A DNA stretch of 64,000 nucleotides. Origin: Fennellomyces sp. T-0311. Lineage: Eukaryota; Mucoromycota; Mucoromycetes; Mucorales; Lichtheimiaceae. Shown here piece by piece: positions 37,395 through 48,929 of the stretch. Every line of letters begins with the position of its first letter. Position 1 is the first letter of the stretch. The position numbers and the translations under genes were made by a program. The notes below the pieces were generated by a model, which worked only from the letters and a program-made list of their open reading frames with translations, was not told where the DNA came from and searched no databases. The DNA lies in NCBI GenBank assembly GCA_025266875.1, contig JALLLT010000048.1, forward strand, positions 186,001-250,000. The letters run 5' to 3'.

Positions 37395-37627
37395 ACAAAA
37401 CAAAAAAAATTCTCGTTGAACCGCTCCCCCCTGATTTTTTTCTCTGTACATAAAGCAAACCCATCCAACAAACATCATTTTTTTACATCACGCAAAACAT
37501 ACCTGGCTTTTCCCCTCCCCTTCTCTCGATCGCTCGCTCTCTCGCCTGTCTCCCCTAGCAACCCTTTTTCTTTTATATATATATATAAATAAAGATACAT
37601 AAACTGAGAATCTCTGCATACAACTTT

Positions 37628-39034
37628 TTACTTGCTTTCAATGCGCTGTTTGGCTGTGGAGAATATCCGGATCTGCTCGTCCGTCATCGGGTTGTGTCGA
37701 TCGTACTCCCGCACAGCCAGCTCGTACAGCTCCGTGTCGCATCGTGCCACCGCATCATACAGCCGTCCCACAAACAACAGCTCTTGACTGGTGCCTCCAT
37801 CCGCCGTGCCAAAGTACTGCACCAAAGAACGATCCCGCAACCACGCCGCCCACTGCGCCAAGGCCAGCTGGCTTTGACATTTGGCCAGCACCAGATGCCC
37901 GACCATCTCCGTGTCCACGTCGATTTGGTTGCGATAGTACCTGAGCGCCTGCGTGGTGTGCGCGATCACCGTGGTGTATTGTTTGTCGTGAAAGTAGAGA
38001 CACGCGATCTGCCCGACGCTATGGTAGTACTTGTCATCATACCGCCTCACACGGATGACTTGCCTGTACATCTGTACGTCTGTTATTCATCGGCCTGTGC
38101 CACTGACAACGCCCTACCTCGAGTGTGTGCTCGTACCCCTTCTTGTACAAAATGTCTGCCACCGTCAACTGTACCCACTCTACCACCGGATCGTAGTCCA
38201 CACTGTGTTCCACCAGTTTAACCAGGCTTACCAGACATGCGATGGCTTCTGAAACATAAACCCGTCGTTTTTGTATATAGCGTGATTTGTTACATGCAAA
38301 GAAAAAGATGCTTACCTTGTTCATACTGACAAGCGTTTTCCGCTGCTTGCCACGCCATCAATAGCGCAAGGGCTGCATCAATATTTGCAACCGCAGACTT
38401 GACTTTGCACAAACGTTCTGCAATGCGCTGAAACACTTCCAAAGGTCCAGCCGATTCTGTCATACGACAGTTAAAAAGATAACGTGATACGAAACACCTT
38501 CATACCTCTTCGCAATAATGCCCGCTCGGCGGCTTGCCATTCTTGCGCCAACGTGCGTGCAGTGGTAGAATCCTGGAAGGTATAGTCCAAAAGAGGCGCT
38601 CCATCGCGCAGACCACTCACCACCGGATGATGTTGGCCCCACACGTACCACCCGCCCCACACCCCATAAAACGTGATATCCAAAATATGAATGCGCCGCC
38701 ATATCTCCAGAAAACTCTGCTGTCGACTCAGTGCAATGACACGTGCGCGTAACAAGGCATTCGCAAGTTGCTGTTGAATCGGAATAATGTTGCGTACCGT
38801 TCGGTCTTCCAGTGCAGGCGTGTTTGTCACCAAGGTCAGGAACGATTCTGCGTTTTGTATATATATATATATGTGTGTGTGTGTGCATGTGTGTGAGTGT
38901 CAGTTGCCAATGAAACTAACTGCTACCAATGCCATGTAGAAAAACCCAATTTTACCCAGCGTGGGGCAATGAAAGTACAGCGCGGTGATAAGACTGGACG
39001 TTACGGTCAGTGCCAGTAACAGTATAGCTGACAT
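37628..39034 (-). CDS. Membrane-anchored helical-repeat (TPR-like) protein, unknown function
   Basis: Family not recognised. Minus-strand exons 38956..39034, 38506..38847, 38316..38456, 38118..38248, 37628..38071 close to 378 aa. The N-terminus MSAILLLALTVTSSLITALY is a strongly hydrophobic signal anchor or signal peptide. The remainder is largely predicted-looking amphipathic helix pairs (VFQRIAERLCKVKSAVANI; LMAWQAAENACQYEQ; VGQIACLYFHDKQYTTVIAH; LVLAKCQSQLALAQWAAWL), recalling TPR-type solenoids. The final segment is NPMTDEQIRIFSTAKQRIESK. The first intron (38848..38955) is longer than its neighbours and contains a TA/GT dinucleotide tract. It converges with the bZIP gene. Confidence 0.72.
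38858..38886. repeat. TA/GT dinucleotide microsatellite
   Basis: A run of TA units followed by GT units on the plus strand, inside the first intron of the membrane-anchored helical-repeat gene. It probably varies in length between strains. Confidence 0.85.
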
Positions 39035-39111
39035 GACAAATATTAAAAAAAAAAGGGAAAAAAAGGTGTGTATGTTAAATTTCTCAAACAATCGAGCTAT
39101 AAATCCTTTTA

Positions 39112-40990
39112 TCAAGTATCAAATTGTCGCTCCAGTCGATCCAATCGTTCACGCAAAGCATTCAAGAGACCATGATACTCGTTGGGCCCGATATCGTTCT
39201 GGGATCGAACGATGGTCGGAGGGCTCCGCAAAAACCCATTACTTTTGGGCGTCGGTTCTTCTGCTTTGTCTTCTTCCGGATGCTTGCCAGCGACCCGTTC
39301 CAATTTTTCGATGCGTCCCAAAATGCTTTCAAACGCGGCATCCATCTCGACCATCATTTCCTTTTGGGCTTCCTTGATTTGGTTTCGCACCAGCCCTTCG
39401 ATCGTGGTGGACGACGCTTGCAGTGTTTGCATCAGCGTCGATGATCGACGGATCTGGTCATCCAGCGTTGATTTGAGTGTCCTCGACGTTTCGATCGTTT
39501 CAAACAAGTGTTCGAACGGTTGCAAAAACTGCTGTCGTTGCAATGAGCCGTTGGTGGTGGGTGTTTGCGGTGGCAATGGAACAGCGCTGGCCGTGGTTGG
39601 CAATGCTGCGGTCGCCGGTTGTTGGGGTTGATTATTACAATTATTACTAGTACTATTAGTGTTACGTTGATACATGGGAGAGGCCATGTACGTATGATGA
39701 TACGATGACGATGGATGGGCAGAGAGCGGTGGCTGCTGCTGAGATGGGACAATGGGTGGAATGGCAAATTCTTGTCTGTTGCGTGGCGATAGACGCTGAT
39801 TTTCGCGTTGCGATGGCAACGGCGCACGTGGAGACAGTAATGGCGCAAGTGTGTGTCCCGGATGCAGCATCCCCATGCGAGGGGGTTGGCTGGACTGTGG
39901 CAACGATGTCGATGGCGCCTGAGCATATTGGTAATAGCCTTTATGTCCCTGCTGGCCATTCGCGGTGGTGGGTGGATGATGCTGCTGTCGCAATTGGTGC
40001 GAGGTGGTAGGCGGTTGTTGCTGTCCCGGTGGCTGTTGCTGCTGTTGCTGAAAAAAGTTGGAATTGAGGGGTGCCGATCGTATCCCTAGTGCCGGTTGGT
40101 TGCTATACGATGGCGCAAAAATGGTCAAGTTGCGAGCATTTTTTCCTTGCTTGGACAATAGACGTTTCGAAAACAATGTCGATGGCCCTGAAGATGATTG
40201 GGAGCTGACGGTATGCATTGGCTTTGGCAAAACGTTGCGCAGACTCTGACGCTTTTTGTTGCTCGTACTTTCATTATCCACTCGTTGGCGCTTACTCGAT
40301 ACTGGTTGCTGATCCTCCGCTGCAGACCTAAATACGCATACCCAAAGGGTTGATATACATGGTTACATGTTGTAAAAAAAAAGTAAGGGTTACTTACCCG
40401 CTACGGCATCGGTCACCATTGGTAAGCACAGTATTGATTGCCATTGGGTTGTTTTGATCTCGACCAGGAGACGCAGGCACAAAAGATGGCGACAATGGTT
40501 CGGTTTTGACAAGCGGGGAAGACTTTTTGCGGTCGTTATTATTGCTGCTGGTACTTCTTTGAGTTGAACGAGATGGAGGGGAGGGTATGCGGTCGGTACT
40601 GCAAGCAATAGGCAAATCCATGGGTATCCAATTGCCAATCTGGACGCGCTCAAACCGTGGCACAGAATTGAGAATCGAATCGGCTAATCCGGCAGTATAA
40701 TCGCTTGGCTTTAATTTACAAAATTCGGCCAGCAGGTATTTGTTGAGAGAGATGGCTGTTTCGCTGACAAGCTTGGTGGTCAGATAAAGATCTTGATGGT
40801 CTCGGTAACAGTGGGGTGAATTGGACAAGAGATTGGGTGCCAACGAAGGATGTTGCGGCAAGTGTGCAAGTCCAAACAGTAACGAAATGTCGGATAGTTT
40901 GAACAGTAATGTGGTAGAGTTGCGCAAACCGTACACGTAAACCGGTTTTTGATCCGAAAAGTACCCCAGCAAGAGTGCCTGAACTTTCAT
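39112..40990 (-). CDS. Fungal protein of unknown function, Q/P-rich with C-terminal coiled coil
   Basis: Two exons, 40398..40990 and 39112..40327, give 602 aa. I do not recognise the family. The N-terminal 115 residues look globular (MKVQALLLGYFSDQKPVYVY; LLFKLSDISLLFGLAHLPQ; LNKYLLAEFCKLKPSDYTAG). A Ser/Pro-rich stretch follows, with a possible SUMO consensus (VKTEPLSP) and a basic patch SSKRQRV. A long Gln/Pro/Ser-rich region comes next, then a helical coiled-coil tail (LKSTLDDQIRRSSTLMQTL; LNALRERLDRLERQFDT). This layout suggests a nuclear regulatory protein (inference). Its stop is 78 bp from the start of the next minus-strand gene. Confidence 0.75.
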
Positions 40991-42340
40991 CGTCGAGACA
41001 TGAACGGTTCGTTACTTTTTTTTTTTTGCAGGTTCAAAACAATTGGATAACGGAACTTGAATGGTTGAACAAGTGTTAATGACATGTTGCCATAATTGGC
41101 TGCCTGTTAATCCATCAAGTTTACCCGTTTCGTTTATGTTAAAGTGCGATGACTGATGGGCCCCGCCCAACCCTATGCTCCCTTGTCTTTTCTTTCTTGG
41201 TCGAGACAAACTGGGTCGTAGCATACCCGTTTCCAAACTTGCTTTTTAGATTCATATTGCTAATTGCGGTAAGGCTTCCTTTGCATTACGAGCGATGCAA
41301 ACCTTAATATATCTATATTTCTTTATCCAGCCAGATTCGGTATCTCCGAAACCGCGACCCAAGAAGACATGTATTCTTTTGGCAAGAGCCATCCGTATTC
41401 AAAAACACAAAAAATCACGGCTGCCATCCAATACTGCCCGCCATCTTGCCCCTGCATGGTCAGATTTATACAACACAAAGGACTACACACCCATCTGATT
41501 CGAATGTGCTTGGGGTGCAGGGATCGGGTAACTGTAAAAAAAGTTTGTGCGACTGACACCCAATTGTGTGTTCCGTGCGCATGGTGGAGGTTTCGCGCTC
41601 AATGAATATTACATTGTAGCGAATCAAAGACCAAGATCCAGTCAACAACAAGCTGTGTGCGTCCTCAGGTTGCGAATAAACGACTTTTTATAAATAAACG
41701 TATACTTGCAGTTCTACGCAAAAAGCGTCGCACAGCAGTCCATGTTCTAGACGATAAGCAATACTTTTTTTTTTAGCTCGCGTTTGGTGCGTTAAAATTC
41801 TTTACATAAGAGGGCATGACGTTCGAGACACGTTGCTTTAATTTTGGAGCTGATATTGTTGCCAAAGTACATGAATAGCTTACTCAATCCGCGTACACAA
41901 GTCTATCGCATTAAGGCAGTGAAGACACGATGGGCCGCCACGGCTCTGTGATCATCATACGTTGTTGCCAAAGCATGGTCTTCTAAAGCTCATAAATACG
42001 AATCCACTGTTGCTGCCAGACGGAAGAAGTGTCATGTAAATTAATTAAAAAGGAAATGAGAGATGATTAAAATGAAATCAAAAGCGATCCGCTTTTATGT
42101 AGATAATCGGCGCAATATAGATATAATTTCAGGCGATAACAGAGTCTGTGAGCGATACGCCGGATCCACAATCGGCAATACAGAAACTGCAACACAAATG
42201 ATATGAGCTCTGGTCTCGATGACGCCATGTAAATATTTCTATTGTTGCTCCAAGGTGGTTGAGGGATATCGCAAGTGAGAACAAATCCTTGACTACGGCA
42301 GCTCGCTGCTGCGCATGAATTAAAAAGAAAATTAGCAACC
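40991..42340. other. Gene-free stretch
   Basis: About 1.35 kb between divergent genes. No open frame with domain content. A homopolymer T run at 41018..41028 precedes the minus-strand gene start. No further structure recognised. Confidence 0.45.
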
Positions 42341-44507
42341 ATGGGCGCAGAAAAGGTATCTTACGCAAACGCCATGTCACGCTTTCATTTATCATTCAAC
42401 GCGAAATGTGCAGCCATTTTCGATTACAATGAGACCCGCTGGAGGAATGACCCAGAGATCGAGAGCGTAGTACATGGAGAAATACTGTTATTAAATGGAA
42501 AATACGATGAAGCCATTGCTTTTGCGAATCTGACGCTTGGCAACAACTTGACTCCTCCAATCATACTCTGTCTTGACATTCGTCTTCGAGCACACATGGC
42601 AAAACGGCAATACAAGGAAGCACTGGAAGACGCCGTTGAAATGCAAATACGTGTTCCTGGTTCCTATTTTGGCTATAGTCGAGCGGTACAAATCCATGTC
42701 ATCCGAGACCGATTCAAAGCGGCGTTCCAGACGTTCAAGAAAGGCTTCGACAACCTCAAACAGCAACAAGAGATCGACACGCTGGCCCGTTCCATATATA
42801 TGCTGGATACAGCCGCGGCGGATTTAGGACTTCTCAACCAGCTCGAAGACGCGCACGAACTTGCCGATATGATGGTTACCCTGATACCTCGATCCCCGAT
42901 CGGCTACTTGCGCGCCGGAACGGTGTTTTTGTTGCAAGGAAGGACGGATAAGGCATTGGATATGTACAATCGCGGGATCGCCAGGGTGCAAGGCAACCAA
43001 CAACTGATCCAGCACAAGGAATATGTGCTGCGCAGATTCAAGAGCAATGATCAGATTAGTCGAGCACCGTATGATATTCTCGGATGGATCGTGCAGTACT
43101 TGGATTCACATGACTTGTTTACATGTCTCAATGTGTGTTATGATTGGCGAGTTCGATTCCAACAATACCCTCAGCCGTGGCGCACCATTGCTCTTTGCAA
43201 CCGTACCAACCTGGATTTTCTTGAGCATGCGCGTGCGCATATCCGAGCCATCTATATCCCGATCACCGACATTTGCATGGTAAACTCTTGTTTAAAGCTT
43301 GTGTCCGGCGGAGCATTTCCGAACTTGGTTCACCTAGGTAAGTAGGGTAGGGAAATTTATTGGGCATATGATAAACACGAGTGACGGATAGAAATCGATA
43401 GCAAGCGTGGCGCATGCAACAAAAAGTGCACGGTGAAGAAAAAGCTATCAAAGGAAAGCCATCAGCTTTCTTCGCGCGCTTCAGATATGCTGATACACGT
43501 CCAAGTCTTGAAAAGCTTTGCAGAACAAAACACTGTTCTAGCCTGTCCGCACTTTAATGTCCTTATTGACTGCGATTCGCATAAAACGCAATCGGTTACC
43601 TTGACATGTCCAACACTTCGTGAACTTGTACTCGGTAAGTAACATACGTAACCAACGCAACCAACCGTAACAGATGAAACAAAAAAAAGATGACTCGCGG
43701 TATCGGAACGGGGTCTGCAATAAGAACCTGGCAAAACCACAACAATTATTCGTACAGAATTCGCTCGCGTTCAATACTGTCGATTCACGAAGCAGATCAT
43801 CCGATGTATGGACCAGTCTTCCCGACATTACCAGCCCCACTCTCCAGAAATTATCATTTTCATTCGACGGCAACAGCAAATCCAAACAATGGATCGGAAG
43901 TTGCCCAGAGTTGGAGGAGATTATATTAAAGAATATGGAAAATATGGATGGCAGTATATTCTATGCCATCAAGCGATTACCCAAACTACGTCGATTGGAA
44001 ATCCAATCATGCAAAAACTACAATCGATCTCGATTCGAAAGCTTTTTTCACATGCTGGCATACAAACGTGATCTCGTGAAGCTTCATACCGTCATCCTAA
44101 ACGATTTTAATACCGTACTTCCCGAATCCTTGCACGCCATTTCGCGTTACAGAAATTTGCGCAGTCTTAGATTGATCAAGTGCAAAATTATCAGTGCTGA
44201 TGCGATTGGAATGTTTGCCACGAATCTGAAAGAGATGGATAGTTTGTTGGAAGAGCTGATGTTGACCCAGATAGGTGCTGTCACGGATGGGATACTCGTT
44301 CAAGTCGTGGTTCATATTCCTCGATTGCAACGTCTCCTGCTAGAACATTTGAGTCATATCACGGATGATGGCATCGTGCAGATCGTGGATAGATCGGCTC
44401 ACACGTCATTGTCGCTATTGGGTATCCATGAATGTTCCCAAGTCACAGAGCATGGCGTTGGCTATGCTGCCCGTCGGCTCTCGGTTAAAACAAACAGTAG
44501 CGTTTAA
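42341..44507 (+). CDS. TPR / F-box / LRR protein (Dia2/Pof3-like architecture)
   Basis: Likely substrate receptor of an SCF ubiquitin ligase. Exons 42341..43337, 43392..43634, 43690..44507 give 685 aa. The N-terminal TPR-like helices (GEILLLNGKYDEAIAFANLTL; HMAKRQYKEALEDAVEM; GTVFLLQGRTDKALDMYNRGI) span about residues 45-225. The F-box follows (about 240-285: APYDILGWIVQYLDSHDLFTCLNVCYDW). Leucine-rich repeats run to the end (LRSLRLIKCKIISADAIG; RLQRLLLEHLSHITDDGIV; LSLLGIHECSQVTEHGVG). The TPR-F-box-LRR order is that of yeast Dia2 and fission yeast Pof3, but such genes are multiplied in early-diverging fungi and orthology is not established. Both inner acceptors are unusual (GATAG|AAATCG; a run of A then AAG|ATGACT), chosen because only they keep frame. 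Confidence 0.87.
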
Positions 44508-44805
44508 TTCATCAGGCTTTTGTTCTATGTATATTATATGTACTTTACTCATGTTCACATTAAAAAAGACAATTGATTATTTGGTATAACTCCAGAAAGG
44601 GTTCTGACAAAAAGAGTGATCTTAATAATTCAACAGTATATGATCTGTTCATAGTGCGTCGCGCAATTTAGGTTTGCAGGCTTAATTTACTTTTCACAAA
44701 ATTGTACGCGCGTCCTCAAGTCAATAGAGAGAACTGGATCCAATTGACAAGACAAAAAACGGCCAACGTGGTGACAGACAAAGTCTTCTTTCCTAATATT
44801 TCAAC

Positions 44806-45544
44806 ATGGTGTCATCAGATCGTCCCTATTCTGATATCAGACATTGTGGTATTGTCAAAAATGGAGAAGGTGTGCAGATATCGATCCAAAGAGCTTGCTA
44901 TTGGTATTCGAGTACGCTCCGGTGCCAACTTGTTTTCCCATGATCGCCTGCGAGGTGCTGATTGAAAAGTTTGGCGACAACACTTTTGATAGCATGCGGG
45001 TAGTACACATATCATTCAAGTATAATCAAAAGAACGTGTACTTGATCACAATTGGGGAAACACACTTTATATCGTTCACTTATTGGAAAGCGCTCATCAA
45101 AATGCAAATACATTCACTGAAGTCTATGTTCCATTTAAAAGCGAATGTAAGAAAATCTTGATGAAAACCATGCAGTTGTTACCACTGTCTCCGACGATTT
45201 CTGTTTACACATTCGATGGAATGCCACTAGAATCTTGGGATAGAATGCTCCATTTAATTAAGGTGGATATGATCGACGCACTCGGTAAAGCTAGCCGAAA
45301 GGTTACAAAGGAAGAAATTGACTCCAAGTACTTTGTTGACATTGTCTCTGACTTTGTTGCGAACAAGCATTTCTTTGGCTCTGTAACTGTAACCTTGAAG
45401 GGTATCGTCGATCGAAACTGCAAGTTTGGATTTGAGGCATATGGAAAAGAGCAAAGGCCATTAAAACACGGTGGCCGTTATCTGTATTGCAAAAAACTGT
45501 CGGTATCTGGATTCACATGGTCGAGGTACTTGTCCTTCGGCTAA
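44806..45544 (+). pseudogene. Degraded member of an unknown tandem family, copy 1
   Basis: Similar to the sequence at 45830..46660. Shared blocks in order are ISIQR, KFGDNTFDSMRVVH (against KYGDDSFYDMQVVH), MKTMQLLPLSPTISVYTFDGMPL, a Lys/Asp helix (VDMIDALGKASRKV), HFFGSVTVTLKGI and FEAYGKEQRPL...YLYCKKLSVSGFTW. The open part is 45083..45544 (stop at 45544). Relative to copy 2 the 5' part changes frame at least twice (about 44940 and 45085), with no plausible introns to explain it. The family is not recognised. Confidence 0.5.
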
Positions 45545-45829
45545 ACAGAAAGAGTTGTACTGTGGGCACTGCTAGTTTTGGACAATCATACTTACGTACT
45601 ATCTTTTGCTTATGAATAAGATCATCATCTATGCATACACAAGATACATATCCTGAATTATACCAACTTTTTGAAGACTCATTATGGACCAAGTTGGACT
45701 CAGGTTCACAGATCAAGTTGACAACTTGTTTGATAACTGTAAATAAAAGCTGGTCAGCACGTTGATGTGAAGCGATGCATCTTCAAACCGGTATCTACTA
45801 CTCGAAAAATGGCATTTCTCAACAGTCTT

Positions 45830-46660
45830 TATCCTGGAATCAAATATTGCGAGATTATCAGTGATTGGAGAGAAAGTTCGTACCTCGACGTCAATCCGAA
45901 TACCTTGATGTTTCTATCCAAAGATATTTCGTACAACTATTCCCATTTGGTTTTTTTCCCAAGGTATTGAAAGCAAAGTACGGTGACGATAGTTTCTATG
46001 ACATGCAGGTGGTTCACAAGGCAAAGAGAGGCGTTTCGGCGGTTACATTGTACACAAGAGTGATAGAGGTACACTTTCCGTCCGTTCAAAAGATGAAGGA
46101 GGTCCTTAAAATAACTTTGGAGCCATATCGCATCGGTAATATCACTGAGCAATATTACCAAGGTAACCTCACGTCTTGGATGAAAGTCATGCAGCTTTTA
46201 CCTTTGTCTCCTTCGTATTCGGTATACACGTTTTCTGGACTACCGCTGGTGAAGCATTCAGACAGTATCGAACGGGTTAAGGCGATGGTGATGGATGCAC
46301 TTGAAAAGAGTGGATCGGATATAACATTTTCGAATGGAGAAAGCAAGGATATTTGGACAAGCAGGCACTTGATTGGTGTCCTTCCTGGTCGATTTGGCGA
46401 TGACGAGTGTTTTGATGGTTCTGTATCCGTCATCCTAAAGAACATTGACTGGCCCGTTCATCTATTGTAGTTTCAAGCATACGGTAAAAACTATTCACCT
46501 TTAACCTACGACGAGCATTACTTGTACTGTGCATTATCGATATCTAGATTCACATGCTCAAGTGTATTGCCCTTTCCCCAAGTCCAGATAGCTACTGTGA
46601 TAAATGATGGGTTCCAGATTCACCTTCTCTGCGTACTTTGTTTTTCTCTTCTGAATAAAA
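45830..46660 (+). pseudogene. Degraded member of an unknown tandem family, copy 2
   Basis: Paralogue of copy 1 about 300 bp downstream, same strand. It is open from about 45865 to a TAG at 46468..46470, encoding YLDVSIQRYFVQLF, KYGDDSFYDMQVVHKA, MKVMQLLPLSPSYSVYTFSGLPL and CFDGSVSVILKNI. The frame continues after the TAG with FQAYGKNYSPL...YLYCALSISRFTC, which matches the C-terminus of copy 1, so the TAG interrupts a previously longer protein. Function unknown. Confidence 0.5.
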
Positions 46661-47469
46661 TATACGTAGTAATAAAGAAAAGTACAGACAAGAGAAAGGG
46701 GAAAAGAAAGACTACCAAACAAGTAAGGGAAATTGTGAGAGTGGGGTTAGAAACTTACGAAAAAAAAAGTGACAAAAAGGATGGATTAGCAGAAAAACAT
46801 AAAGGCATTATCAGATAACCAGCTTATGAACCTGCTCGTCATGGTCTTACTTCCTATCGAAGAGCAACATAGCCTCGTGTTCAGTCATTGGCAGATGTTC
46901 AGCGGCATACTTATTGATGGCGTCAATAACGATGCGCCTCCATTTATACTATCTGGTATTCTTGGAAGATACATATTATGTTGCACATTAAAGAATTTCA
47001 GATCGCATGGAAAAATCATTTTGCATTTTCATTTTGAGGGCACCTTATAAGTGAAAATTTCATTCTTGAGTATTAGACACTTTTTTATGTAGTGGCTGTT
47101 CTCAAAAGGATTACAAGGTGTGGTAAAGTAATAGGCAGGATTTGCTTATATGTCTTGTTTATCATATTTCGGAAGTTATATAGTGCTTTGGATGGAGAAA
47201 AGTAGTACTACTATGTTGCAACACCATGAAAGTGGAAATGAAAAAGTTTTCACTTATTTCCTGGATTTAAGTGAAATTTATTAATGCATTTTTCATTTGC
47301 ATCTACCCCTATTGCCAAATCTGGATTCATTCAAAGTGCAAAACAAAATTTCCACGCGATCTTGAAACTCCTTATTTAATAGTCTTATGTATACTTTACA
47401 GTATTATGTCATAAGTTGAGAACAGAGCTAAGTCTGAAGATATTTTTTCTTGTAAATTTGTACTTTTCG
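46661..47469. other. AT-rich gene-free stretch
   Basis: About 0.8 kb between the decayed family copies and the Crypton-like relic. Only short open frames; very AT-rich from 47050. Nothing recognisable. Confidence 0.4.
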
Positions 47470-48650
47470 CCACCTAGTACCATATGACTCCTCCATCCAT
47501 TGAATCGGCATCACGTTTGGAGGATACCCATCAAACCAACTCACTCCACAGCTGGGACAATTTCTTGGTATTACGGTTCATTGGAACCTGTGGTGGCTCA
47601 GATGGTGGTGTCGCCTGCAGGGATGGTTGCAAAACTGGAGCAAAAAGTATGTACGGGAGCGTTCTCGTGGCCGTCGTCAATGGAGATTGCTGTCGTGGTC
47701 ACCCACCTTGGCTGAGGTTCAATGACATTGTCAAGGGCAGCTGACCAGAAGCAATACTTGAAATCTGTTGACACAAGTTGTTGATATTGCTCGCTTGTTC
47801 GGCTAGCCCAGATAATGCTTGTAACAGAGTAAGAACACTGGATAGGAACTGAAATTGCTGATTCACAGCACCGTCGCGTTCTGCCATCCAGGCACCGGCC
47901 CCATGCATCGTAGTTGAAAAACTGCACCTAGTCGTTATCATCAAGTACGTTTAGCTGGCTTAAGGTTGTAAAATACAGATCTGGCCTGTTTAGCACATAG
48001 TTTACATTATTCGTATCGACAATCCCATATCTAGGTTTAATATTTCCGCTGCTATGATTTTCAATAAGAGGTGCTTTGCTGTGAAGGCCGACTGCTTCGA
48101 ACGCTTCCTTGATGACTGCCAAGTATTGAGAGTAGCTAAGAGCTTTCGTGGGGCAGTCGTAGTCGTACTAGTCAGAGTTTCTGTCCATCCTAGGGAAGCG
48201 CTCCTCATAGTGCTGAAAGCGACTGAATAAATAGCAAGCAAGCATCATGTGCGCATAGATATCAACTTAAACATTGCGTAAGCATCCGGCAACGTCGACC
48301 CCGCCGTTCTTGTTTGTCTTACCCTGCTTGAGAATCATGACATTCAGTGATTCCGTCATTTTCAAGGTGGACCGATTGTAGATCAGGAAACTCCAAGCCG
48401 CGTATGCTTTCACAACGAAGCAAGCCATAGTGCTGTAAAAGAAAGGATACGCCGTTTCGCAAATGATGTTCTTGCCCTTGGTTCGAAAAATGGTGGAGGA
48501 CCAGCTCCATTTCGCGCCTTGTCGCGGATACGCACAGTGACTCTCACTCGACTCCCTGATATTTTCACGTCCCGCTTAAGCCCAGGACGCGCACTGCTTA
48601 ACTCGCAAAATAGTACTGCGTTACGAACAAGTGGCAAGGTATCCACTCAT
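47470..48650 (-). mobile_element. Decayed Crypton-like Ndc10_II / GCR1_C gene
   Basis: Relic of a tyrosine-recombinase-derived gene. On the minus strand, around 48510..48290, is LLQHYGLLRCESIRGLEFPDLQ followed by ITECHDSQAGKTNKNG, the hallmark of the Ndc10 domain-2/Crypton family (memorably -RGE-LR-L-, then -GKTN--G-). Around 48240..48020 comes HMMLACYLFSRFQHYEERFP and PTKALSYSQYLAVIKEAFEAVGLHSKA. Further on (47900..47740) are helical remnants, and at 47600..47470 TKKLSQLWSELVGWYPPN...ESYGTRWRKVQIYKKK, which fits the GCR1_C DNA-binding domain. Stops and frame changes separate these blocks (for example after RNV and NSD, and after LSQGG), so it is not functional. Element ends were not found. 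Confidence 0.62.
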
Positions 48651-48929
48651 TTGAATAGGCTGCTGTACTTATCCTCTCACATTGACTAGCGTATGCATAT
48701 AATTGCCTCAATTAACACTTTGCCGTGCTTTTACGTGTAAAGGTAAACAGTCGTTATTGCCCTAGGTATGAACGACCGTAGCAAAGAACACTAAAGGCCT
48801 TGACGACGTGTATAGTAAAATAAATAATGCATTGCGAGTTTATGAAAAGGAAGAACGAATAGATTTTGGGGGAGGTGGATGGATGCAGACAGAGTTAATA
48901 AGGGAAAGAGCACATATTCGTGCATGCGT

